Notes under the pieces: model-generated
The model's database searches: none
Seen by the model: only the letters and a program-made list of their open reading frames with translations
Told to the model about the DNA's origin: nothing
Position numbers and translations under genes: made by a program
Assembly: GCA_932521025.1 (NCBI GenBank)
Contig: OW051470.1
Location: 1,784,501 to 1,848,500 of the forward strand
Source of the DNA: Oscheius onirici
Taxonomy: Eukaryota > Nematoda > Chromadorea > Rhabditida > Rhabditidae
Direction of reading: 5' to 3'
Length of the DNA stretch: 64,000 bases
Shown here: positions 54,497-64,000 of the stretch, one piece after another
Layout of the letters: each line of letters begins with the position of its first letter
How positions within the stretch are numbered: the stretch's first letter is position 1

Positions 54497-55555
54497 GTTC
54501 AATCAAGGTCACTAACAGTCAGACAGTAATTTTGATAACAGTCAGTAAATTTCCACAGTCATGCCCCCAATCAGTTACCCTTTCAGACTTCATCGCACCT
54601 CCACTTCTCTCCTCTGGTATGAAAAAATCTATTAATCCGGACAGTTCAAAAAAACCATCTTCCGACCATCTTCCAACGTATTCATTCTTCAACCTTCGTT
54701 TCATCCTTCGTCTCTAATGCCCCCTTTTTCTTCTTTTTTTTTCTCTCGCTCTAGAAGATGCCCTCTTGATTTCCCCTTTTTCTTTCAGTCAAACAGTAAG
54801 TACAGTCATCCCTCTATTTTTTTTAAGAAATCAAGAGTGCCTTTTCTCTCTCTCCCCCGGAGTGTGCTAACGCACATCGCCTCCGCTCTCTGACGCACTT
54901 GTTTTAATCGTGGGATAGCGCGATGTGCGCTATCCTATCTCAGTAACATACGGCAATAAACTCTCTCTCTCTCTCTGCCAGGTGAACTACCTTGAATACC
55001 GAATAAACAGTTTTTTTGAGCGATCAGCACTAGGGATGCGTGCGTTGCTGCAGAAACCACAGAACAGCGGAAAACCCAAAGCTCCGAACTTTCTTCGAGG
55101 CTGAGACAGGGTCTGTCTAAACTATTTCAGGCTGAGCCAGATTTGTCGTGGAGTGGAAAGAACCCGGCTTCACTTCAGTATTGGCTTTGGACAACGCTCA
55201 AAAGAGCGGCAAATAGGAGAAGAAACATAAGAGACTGGATCAGAAGAGGAAGAGAGTCGTCTTTAGGCTTTCTACAGCAACAGAGAGAGATGAAAAGAGC
55301 TGAGGGAACGGATATTGTCTTGTCGAAAGAGCATTCTTCGGAGAACGAGGGAAAGTGCGACTGTCGAAAACTGCAGATACTTTCGAAATGGGATTACATA
55401 CAAAAATGTACTTTTTGGAAAAAAAAGTTCAAAAACTCGAGTAATTATTCTAGTTTTCTAGACAACTTTTCGAAAAGAAAACAATAAATTTTTTTTGGAG
55501 AAACTTTTGAAATTGAAGAAGAAGCCATTTAGTCTAGAGCGATTCTTCCAGCTGG
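54497..55555. other. Possible LTR-like remnant and unrecognised sequence
   Basis: Contains a short hairpin (GATAGCGC loop GCGCTATC region near 54915-54935) followed by CAATAAACTCTCTCTCTCT at about 54955, like the polyadenylation part of a long terminal repeat. An open frame (55143-55487) is basic and unrecognised. The start of the 435-residue protein gene is at the right edge. Confidence 0.3.
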
Positions 55556-58499
55556 ATGATGGAGACTGCCGATAGCTGCATCGACTTGTGAGTCTAATTT
55601 TGCTTTCTACCCTGTCCTGTACTATCTGTTACTGCCCCCCGATCTGTCTTCTACTGAACACTGTTGGCCCTACTGGCTCACACTGTATACTCTTGCCTAT
55701 TGATCACTCCTACTGTCCAACTGTCCCCTTACTGTCTTCTACTGACCTCTAACTGTCCCTTACTGACTTCTACTGAACTTTACTGAACCCTACTGTCTGC
55801 TACTGTCCTATACCGTCCTAGACTGACCACTGATGTACCCCTACTGCTCACTACTGATCATTACAGTGTCCTGCCGTTTCGTACAGTTCCAAACTGTCCC
55901 GTATTACTCTCTTGTGTCCCTAACTGTCCTCTACTCTACTCCTACTGATCACTACTGCATCCTGCTTTCTTGTACTCTCCCGAACTGTCCCCATTTGTTC
56001 GCCTACTATCAACTACTGTCTCTCACCCTCTTCTACTGTCTCGTACAGTTTCACACTTACATATTAATGTCGCCATCAAACCGTCTGACAGCTACTGATC
56101 TTCTCTGTCCCTCTTTTATACTATATAGTCCTCTGACTGTTCTATGCTGATTCTCAAAGACCTGCCCAGTCCTATACTATAGCTCTTTACTGTCCCTATT
56201 CTTCCCTATTGTTCTAGACTGTCCCGAGCCTACTAACCCTATGGTACTGTATTGCTTACTTCTGTCCCATACTCCTTTACGACTCCATTGTAGTCTTACG
56301 CTGCAGATGCTAGCCCCGTAGTATCCACTGTGTACTGTGACCCTCTATGTTCCGTACTGTTTAGAAACGCTCTGTTGTCTCCCACATTCCCTTACTGTTT
56401 CATACTGCCCTGCTAGAGTCTTCTACTGTTCATTTCTACCCCATACTTTCCATTGCTGCCCTGTACTGTCTTTCGAATGTTCTCCCCGCTGTCTTTTTTA
56501 TCGCCTTTCGGTGCCTCTACCCTATCTCTCTATCTCTCAATCTCATCTACAGTTTTCAGTGACCCAAAGGACTACAAGTCGTTCGTGCCGACAGCCCTGA
56601 GCGGATTCCACCTCTGTCCCAACAGTGCCCGAATCGTAGGATTGAAGCTTCCCGACGGGACGTTTAAGTTCACCTACACGCTGGAATGGATTCACGCGGG
56701 CCCGGAGCCGAAGAAGGAACGATCGAAGAAAAAGAAGAAGAGGAACGGCAGTACGGCCGAAATGAACACGGCTCGCTATCCGGAAGTGGAAGACGAAGAC
56801 GACTCGGACAGCGAAATCTACAACAAGAAGGGCATCATTGATGCCTTTGACGACAGTCCCGTCCCGAAACTGCTGAATGTCTGTGAAGTTGACGGGACGA
56901 TCTACCACGTCGTCGACAATGATGGCTGTGTTCTGCGACTGCAGGGCAATAACCAGTTCAATTATCTGATGCGCATGGAGGCCATTCAGCCGGGATTCTA
57001 CCATCCGAGCAGCTACACGCCGGCTGCTGACGGTTCGAGCAAGATTGCTCCCAGCCTTCCTCATCACATGCCGGTCAGTCTATTTTTTTAAAGTTTTTTT
57101 GGAAGACTGAACTGTATTCTTGACCTACGAAACCAAGTCTGTCTGATCTATGCCCATTATGTTTAGTCGAGGGAGTCCTGTTCGAGTCTAGACATCAACG
57201 GGAAATGTTTAAAGTATTACTGTTTTGGTTCGAGCGACCGATCTCGGAAACTTGTGAAAAAGTTGCTGCAAAGTTGGCTGAGAATCAGAAGTAGCTGTTC
57301 AAGTTCAGAAGTTTTTAATTTTTCCTAAGATCCTCCTAAAAGAGAACGAGACTACATCCTTTTTTTGCGAAACGGCAACCCCCAAAAAAACAGGCAGACT
57401 ATGGAAATTCTAGACATTCAGAATTCTGGAGACTTACCACAACTTCTGAAGACTCCAGAACTCTGAATATCTAGAGTTTCGGTTGTCTGCTCGCACCCTG
57501 GCCCCTCAGGTAGCACCCGCTAGCATATTTGCTTGAAGTCGGGAGATACTTTACTTTACCCCAACTTTTAGTAGATATATGAGTCCAAACCTTGAGTGTC
57601 CTCTTACTACTGTAGTACTCACTATTTCATTGTATCTATTAACGAAAGTCTACCGGAGCAGCAGTGAGTACAGAACAGTTGAGCACGCACCCATTAATAA
57701 TTGTCTTATTGCATACAATTTACTCTCCATCTTCCAGGTCCTCATTCGCAAGATGTACTTTGACGAATGGCAGCGCTTCCGCAAGCTGGGCGACAAGTAC
57801 GACGGTCTCTGGAAGGGCATCATCTACCGCGAACCGACGGGTCGACCCAAGGTCGATCTGAAGAAAGTGCCCGACTGGATGAACAAGTACCCGGAGCTCT
57901 GGCCCTACTGTAAGATAATCCGCAACGGTGTGGCTCTCGACACTTGCTCGGAGCGCAGTCAAAACACGGAAGACTGGACAGAGTTCCATAGCCGCACTGA
58001 ACAGGACAAGATTTACCGTCAGGAGAAGGAAGCCCGTCTGGAGAAGAAGAAGGCCAGGAAGAGATGGATTGATGAGCGTCGTCGCGTCATAGAAGAGGAA
58101 GAAAAGACGAAGACTCTGAGTCAGAAGGAACGCAACGAGCTGCAGAAGGCCAAACTTCAGGGATTAGATCTCGTCATTCATGGTCATATGGACACGTCGC
58201 GTGAGCCCGTCTCGCTGCGTCTCGCGATCCCGGATCCGAAGAAGCTGGGAGAGTCGAAGAAGAGGGAACTGATGATGCCGGGACAGCCGAAAGCCCAGCT
58301 GGCGAAGATTCTCGTCGAGATGTGTGAGCAGTCGGGCTGGAAGAGGCAGCTGCCGAAGGATGAGAAGCAGCTACTGGCCAATGTCTTCTACAAGACGGAG
58401 AACAACACGCGCCGTCGGATTAAGAACATCGAGCAGATTCTGCTCCAGGACGTGCCAAAGGTCAACGGAATGTGGCGGCTCTATGTCGACTGCAAGTGA
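55556..58499 (+). CDS. Unrecognised 435-residue charged protein
   Basis: Three exons, 55556-55587, 56560-57073 and 57738-58499, join in phase (MMETADSCID, then FDPKDYKSFVPTALSGFHLC). The N-terminal part has a globular look with a lysine-rich loop (PEPKKERSKKKKKRNG) and an acidic stretch (EVEDEDDSDSEIY). The middle reads KMYFDEWQRFRKLGDKYDGL and KYPELWPYCKIIRNG. A charged helix follows (RLEKKKARKRWIDERRRVIE), and the C-terminus is SGWKRQLPKDEKQL with NNTRRRIKNIEQILLQDV. Long uninterrupted exons with strong codon bias suggest a conserved, well-expressed gene. I do not recognise the family. It is tail to tail with the Argonaute gene 750 nt away. Confidence 0.75.
55600..56520 (+). repeat. Degenerate TACTGTCC-type tandem repeat in intron 1
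   Basis: Almost the whole first intron of the 435-residue gene is made of short, imperfect units such as CTACTGTCCC, TTACTGACC and CTACTGATCA, pyrimidine-rich on the plus strand. Similar TACTG/CTGTAAC-rich stretches occur in other introns of the window (22670-22790, 40600-40760, 43840-44030). Confidence 0.7.
57396..57495. repeat. Imperfect hairpin in intron 2
   Basis: GGCAGAC, ATTCTAGACATTCAGAATTC and CTGGAG on the left pair with CTCCAGAACTCTGAAT, ATCTAGAG and GTCTGC on the right, leaving a loop of about 20 bases. Arms are about 40 bases with several mismatches. Confidence 0.55.
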
Positions 58500-59252
58500 G
58501 TCCTTCTCTCTTCTCAAGGAGCGTAGGTTTGCTTTTGGAACCTTGTGAAGAATAAAGTAGTTGACTGGAGATTGTGTTCTTTTTTTGATTGGGACTGGGA
58601 AAGGGAATGATAGGTGAGAGGGAAGACAGGGGGTAAAAAAGACACCGATATGGGAAGGAACAGTCAAAAGTAGTCAGTCCTTTGGTATCAGACTGTTTTT
58701 TGATCATTTGTCAGGTGGACAAGACTACTGAATACAGTCTGTTCTCTCACAACAGTCTGTCCTCTCGAATCCACTTGGCAGCATAACCGGAAAGAATTGC
58801 CTTTAACGAATTTTGAACACGTCTAAGATTTCCCAAGCTTCTGAAGAGTTGGTGCTCTCATCAGTTATTTAGAACTCCAGTTTCTATTACAGTCAGACAG
58901 TAGACTCATCATCCTTCCTGTATCATATCACTTCTTGTATCACTGCACGGCTTCTCTCAGTTCTGATGATAAAGATTGTTTCTTGGGTGAACCAGCAGTC
59001 TCTTTGGAAAGTTGTCTCAAAGACTGTCCCTGATGTCCCTCAGTCGTTCTACTAGCGCGAGACTGTTGGCGATGATAGCCAGAGTTATTCCCTAGAGAAG
59101 AATACAATACTTTGATTTGTAGAATCGACAGACAAGAAGAGACAAACTGGTTCTAAACGAAAGAAACTCCTTTTGTTTGCGGAGTCTCGCCGCACCTCAT
59201 TTATTAAATAAATGGAAGCGTACATCAACGGATGAGCCTATATCACAACGGC
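58500..59252. other. Convergent intergenic region
   Basis: Lies between the 3' ends of the 435-residue gene (plus) and the Argonaute gene (minus). An AATAAA-type signal is at 58550. No gene recognised. Confidence 0.45.
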
Positions 59253-62200
59253 TTAGATGAAGTACATCTTCGACTTGAAGCTGTCGACGACCGAGATGCA
59301 GTCCTGGAGAATCGAATCGGCCTGAGAGTCGCCGCATTCGGGAGCATCGCGTTTCTTTCCGCCATTCGGGCCACCACGAGGCTTTCCAACGGACATAAGC
59401 GAGGACAGAGAGGAGACGATCGACGAGTCCGAGAGGCCGTCCGAGTCGTTCATTCCCAAGCGACGCTTGATGTGACAACGAGCACGAGTAGCCACAAGAT
59501 CAGCGTAGTAGACGGGAGCAGGGATGGAGACGGAACGAGCACAGCGGGCGTACGTGTGACACATGCCGAAGGTGATCGACTGCAGTTCATCGGCACTGAA
59601 ATTGGATACATATCGTTATTGTCCCATTTTTAGAAAATCTGTAACTAACTATGGTCACGCTCACAGAAAGAAAGTGCGAAAACTACTGATAGTCGCATGA
59701 TAAAGGGAATATAAATCTGAATATTAGTAGTTTGTAGGTCCATAAGGGGCGAAGGTTATACTAGAAGCTGTAAACATAAAAACAATCGTCTATATCCACC
59801 GAAGAGCGACAGCAAAACAGAAACTCAGGGAACCTCTGACCCCAAAGAGCAAAGACCGCGCCACTTGTTATTAAGCCATCGATGCAAGGTGCGCGAAAAG
59901 TTCTAGCGGTGTAATAAAGAAATCAAATACTTAAGCTTTCGGTATGCAACGACGTTCTCTGGGATAGGAGAACGTCGTTGCATCCGGGGGAACATATGAT
60001 ATCCGAGGCATCGGACTCTGCTGTCTATTCTTTACACTAGACACATAAAATATTGAGAAAGAAGGTAGAAATAGAAAAAATAGACGTACCTGAAAGAATT
60101 TTCGTCCCACAAAACGTGGTATCTTGCCGGGCGACTGGTTCCCTGGACTCCAAAGTGGCTGCACAAATAGAAGTCGAATCCTTCGGGAGACGTGATTCCC
60201 GTGTCGATGGTGGTTCCGGCGGGAATGTTCTTGGCCTTGCCGACAGTGTCCGACTGGTACTTGCAGAACATTCTGGCGTGATGACGCTTCTGAACGACGA
60301 CGTAGGTGATTGGCGGGCGATAGTCCGGCGACAGAATGAGACAAGCCGAACGGATGCCATGAATTTCCTCACGAAGAACTTCAGCAAACTGTCCCTCGCT
60401 GACTCCGTCACGGTAGACGATGATCCTGGTCGGCTTCTGACCCGTGTGACGATAAAAGGCGACGAGGCGTTCACGAATGGCATCCAGCAGGTAGACGACC
60501 GACTCGCGGCACTTTCTCTGGATCTTGACGTTGGCTCCGTACATCTGCGGCAGCAGATCAATGTTGGCAACGACGGCAGCAACCGAGGGAATGTTCTGAC
60601 GCTCTTCGATCTGCGTCGGATGAGTGACGTCGATTCCGACGATCAGAGTGGGCTGGTCGATGATGTACTTGTTGGTAATCTCGTCGGCCACAATGCGACT
60701 GTTGATTCCGCCGAGCTTCATGTTCAGCTTCAGGATGATGTTGGAACAGGTGGCCGGAGAGGGTCGAGAGACGTTCTTCATCAGAACACACTGGCCTGAA
60801 TATGATATTGAAAAGTTGATATAGAAATTAAAACTCACTCATGATTCCGTGAGTCATGTCACTCGACTCCTTGACAGTCATGTACAGGTCGCTGTTCTTG
60901 GCCGGCAGGACGACAATGACGAGATCACAGATGGTCGACGTCTACTTGTACTCGGTGGCAATCTCATTGAACAGGAGAACAACGTCATCCTTGGTCCTTC
61001 CGTACTTGACGAGATCCGGCCATTTCGGGAAACCCATGCCCATCTGACTGGCTTTGGCGTAGAGAGCCTGACAGAATCCCTGAAGAAGAGACTGATCCCT
61101 CGGGTTGACCAAGGCGATCATGCTGTAGCTGTTGCAGTTGGCCGGCAGATACAGTTGCTGATTGTCCATGGACCACGTTCCATCCTTGGGCATGACGACC
61201 GGATCGACGCGATTGTTCTCGCCGAACATGATGGCAGGAGCAGTCAAAACGCGAGCGGTGGCCTCGAACATCGTCGGCGTGATCTGGAGTCCGAATTCCT
61301 TGAGGAAAGGGTCCTTGTCGAAGCCGGCCTGGGAGCAGAGCTGGGAAATGCGTTCCTCGCGCTGGTTGGCATCCACAGCGACAGCCTGAAGTTTCATGTT
61401 TTTTGAAGAAGAGAGAACAAGAGACGCTCATCAACAATAAAAATACTGACCCTGATGATGGCACTAGTCTGCTTCTCGCTCAGCTTCCTGTTGAACTTCT
61501 GAGGACTGTCCAACTGGCAGATTTCCAATGGGAAGAAGATGTTCTTGTTGGCTGGACCGACGTGTAGACAGGGCAGTTTCGGGAACATGAGCTCTCCGTA
61601 CTTTTCGGAAAAGTAGTCGGCGACCGAGTGAACGACCTCTTGTCCTTCGGGAGTCGTCGACTTGAAGGTCAACTCGTCAGCCGGAACCATCTTGAGGCTA
61701 TTGACGCGGTAGACACGAATAGCTCCACGATGAGTCGAACGGATCTTGAGTCCCTTGACAGCATCGGCCAGAATTCTCATCTCATGCGGGGAGAGCGAAA
61801 AGTCGCGGTACAGAGTCTCCGGAGCCAGAATCGGTTCTTCTTGCTGTTGATGATGGTATGGCATGGGAGGACCACGCTGTCCGTACTGACCACCACCGTA
61901 TCCGCCACGACCTCCTCCACGACCACCACGACTAGTGAATTGGCCGCGCTGAACCGGACGATATGCACCGGCCTTCTCATTCAGAATGTCGCACATGAAC
62001 TGGACCATGGAAATGCGAGCCTTGTAGAAAGCGGTGTGGGCCACTGAAAATAGGGGGTATGAGCATGCTAAAATAAGAAAACGAACCATCAATGTTGAGA
62101 AGAGGCTTCCATCCGCTGGCGACGTGAGCAGAGCTGAAGAATCCCGTCCACATTTCCTTTCCACCTTCGAGGTCCAAAGCCAGGGCGCCGTCGATCCTAT

Positions 62201-63294
62201 AAGAAAAATATACATTGAAGATTTTTTGACAAGTTATTCCTCGTCAAAAAAAAAAGCTTACGGTATGCGGTAGCAAGATGACTTCCAGGAGAAAAAGTTG
62301 GCCGAATTAGGGATCAGAGGGCAGGTAAGGCTCTGACGACAGACGATATCCAAGATCTGGATCGGAGTCAGAACACGCTCGTCCAGATTCTTCGTCTTCG
62401 TGCGGCACATGTCGACTAGAACCGGACCGACGAATTGGAGCGAGACGGCACACTTGGTCTTCTCACGAGCATCCTTGGCCAGGGGAACATCGACTTCGAG
62501 ACGAAGAGAAGTACGGCCTTCGGGAAACTCGATGCGAGTCGTCGTGTAGAGCTGATGAGCTCCATCAAAGGCCAGGGCGAACTTGTTGACGAAGAGGGCA
62601 CTCTCGGCAATGGCCTTCCAAAAGATGGAACGGCTTTCCTCCCTCTCGAGCTTCCTACTTCCCGGGTGTTGGATCTCCACGTGATACTGGCTGATCATCA
62701 TGTTCTCAGAGCCCAGCTTGATCTCGAAGAAGTTTGTGCGGACGGGGATCTTACGACCCAATTCGCCAATTCCAGGACGAGCCGCAACCTCTCTCACATT
62801 CATGCAAGCCAGCTCCTGAAAGATACGGAATTAGTCGAGAATAGGGAGGGGGCAACAGAACCGGACAGTATAGGCTACTGAACCTGGTATATCTACCATA
62901 GGGAATTCAGAAGGAGACAAAGGATAGAATGTTCAAAAAAGCGGGGGGAATGAGGAACCAGATACTGAAGAGACATGACTTGAAAGAGAACTACAGATTA
63001 CTAGAATCAGAAAAAACGCGAGGTAGGCCACTGATGAGGCCTGGTAAACCAAGCAATGAGGAGGCAGAGACAAGAAGAAGATAAATAGGAACTAAAGGAG
63101 AACTACTGGGTAGGGACACTGCTAAGAGTCGAAAACAAACATACCTGGAGAACTTTGGGAGAGAGGTCTTTGGGCGATCCAGTGATGCGGGACGGAGAGG
63201 CACTAGAAGACGGAGACGATCGACGATTTCCACCAGAGCGAACATCGGCAGTGGCGACGCCAGAATCTTCGGATTCCTTGTCGGAGAGGGACAT
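59253..63294 (-). CDS. alg-3/4-like: ALG-3/ALG-4-type Argonaute, with in-frame TAG
   Basis: Seven minus-strand exons, 63145-63294, 62262-62815, 62087-62196, 61451-62043, 60839-61385, 60090-60795 and 59253-59595, give 1,001 codons. Order: serine-rich N-terminus, Argonaute N domain, PAZ with an RGG-rich insert ([17 protein letters not shown]), MID and PIWI. The four slicer residues are present: D in [10 protein letters not shown] (about 707), E in [11 protein letters not shown] in [14 protein letters not shown] in [25 protein letters not shown] and the C-terminus [13 protein letters not shown] ending match nematode ALG-3/4, which load 26G small RNAs in the male germline. Codon 617 is TAG (60942-60944), between ATEYK and [11 protein letters not shown]; the frame is open on both sides and no in-phase intron removes it. 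ALG-3/4 identity is from family recall, not a computed tree. Confidence 0.9.
59944..59983. repeat. Perfect 16-bp hairpin in the last Argonaute intron
   Basis: ATGCAACGACGTTCTC (59944-59959) and its exact reverse complement (59968-59983) enclose the loop TGGGATAG. It lies in the intron between Argonaute exons 6 and 7. Stem too short for a microRNA precursor. Confidence 0.75.
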
Positions 63295-64000
63295 CTTTCC
63301 TTGAGCGATATCCAATGAATGGCTTCTTGTTTTGTGTTTTGTGTTAGGGTAATTTGTGCTTTATAAAAGTTTTTTTTGGAACAAAACATGTAATTAGAGG
63401 AAGTTTTCTTTAGCTTTCAACAAAAACACAAAGTTTTCACAAAAGAGTTTGTAATTTGCCAGATATCCGATTAAAATCCTTCGTGTGGAAGCAAGTTTTC
63501 CGAAACGTCAACTTTTCGAAAAGACAAATCCTGTTTGGAACCGAACTCCCACGACACATTTGTACTCTTCCAGGGTGGTCCGAGCTCCGAAGAATTCGTG
63601 ATTTGTTTCTTTTCTGTCTTGACCGTCTGATAAGATCGTGATTTTTGAAGTGACGTGTGATAGGTGTGTGATACTTTGTGATAAGCCCGATGTACCTCAA
63701 AAGTTATTTTCACAGCAGTTTTCTGACATTTTGGTACAGGATCAATCTCTTGTCTTCCAAAAGCAGTCTGAAAGCAATCTGACGACTGATATCGATTTAT
63801 TCTCAGGTCTCGAAAAGCCAAGTTTAGTCTACTCTTTACTAAAGTTTGTTCATGTCTCTTGCTTTCTTCACCGAAAATTCTAGAAATATATTTGACAGCT
63901 ACCGAGACGTCCTCAACAGACTCGATTGACGACTACAGATGCCTCAAGTACGGAAGAATCACCAATTACCCGGGTTGGTCCAGCATCCAAGAGAATTTGG
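63295..64000. promoter_or_regulatory. Argonaute upstream region and a repeat fragment
   Basis: The Argonaute promoter should lie in 63295-63700 (minus orientation). At 63827 the segment GTCTACTCTTTACTAAAGTT starts a stretch shared with 53698 and 54132, followed at 63880-63930 by bases resembling 53745-53780, so a dispersed repeat copy runs to the window end. Confidence 0.4.

Noticed and set aside
59944..59983. MicroRNA precursor
   Set aside because: A 16-bp stem is too short and perfect pairing with an 8-base loop is not the usual precursor shape.
60053..60799. 248-codon plus-strand frame over the PIWI region
   Set aside because: Antisense of the longest Argonaute exon, no independent features.
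60942..60944. A tiny intron removing the Argonaute TAG
   Set aside because: The only GT close upstream would give a 10-base intron; other GT-AG pairs break the phase or delete conserved residues.

Overview
The window is eukaryotic nuclear DNA, most likely from a nematode of the rhabditid type; I cannot name the genus. The evidence is many introns of about 38-50 nt with TTTTCAG or TTTTAG acceptors, several start codons lying directly behind such an acceptor (as expected if a spliced leader is trans-spliced on), and a gene set that includes an ALG-3/ALG-4-type Argonaute, a bra-1 homologue and a vWA plus ZP-domain cuticlin-like protein.

Bases 1 to about 24,250 are accessory, repeat-rich DNA. 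They hold three copies of an F-box-like gene family (one intact, one broken, one inverted and truncated at the 5' end), at least five decayed fragments of non-LTR retrotransposons, several short inverted-repeat elements (hAT-like with 8-bp target duplications, Tc1/mariner-like with TA duplications), a truncated WD-repeat gene fragment, and an unrecognised gene of at least 15 exons (13.86-19.62 kb). One intron of that gene carries a 1.95-kb Merlin-type DNA transposon that has lost the end of its transposase and carries the first two exons of a mitochondrial HSP70 gene. A cathepsin B gene (21.3-23.1 kb, minus) closes this part.

Bases 24,600 to 49,400 are gene-dense and conserved: a zinc-ribbon-like protein (minus), a bra-1/BRAM1 homologue (minus) whose 2.2-kb intron contains two plus-strand protein genes and two tRNA genes, a small mitochondrial membrane protein (plus), a REEP5/Yop1-type ER-shaping protein (plus) with one in-frame TAG, complex I subunit NDUFA9 (minus), an AKAP17A-like splicing protein (plus), and a 9-kb vWA-mucin-ZP membrane protein (minus) with a tRNA-Met in an intron.

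Bases 49,400 to 64,000 hold more foldback elements (one nested in another), tRNA-Asn, a decayed gag-like zinc-knuckle fragment, an unrecognised 435-residue charged protein (plus), and, tail to tail with it, the ALG-3/4-type Argonaute (minus). The Argonaute has all four slicer residues but also an in-frame TAG.

Exon coordinates come from reading frame continuity plus GT-AG (occasionally GC-AG) boundaries by eye; no transcript data were available.
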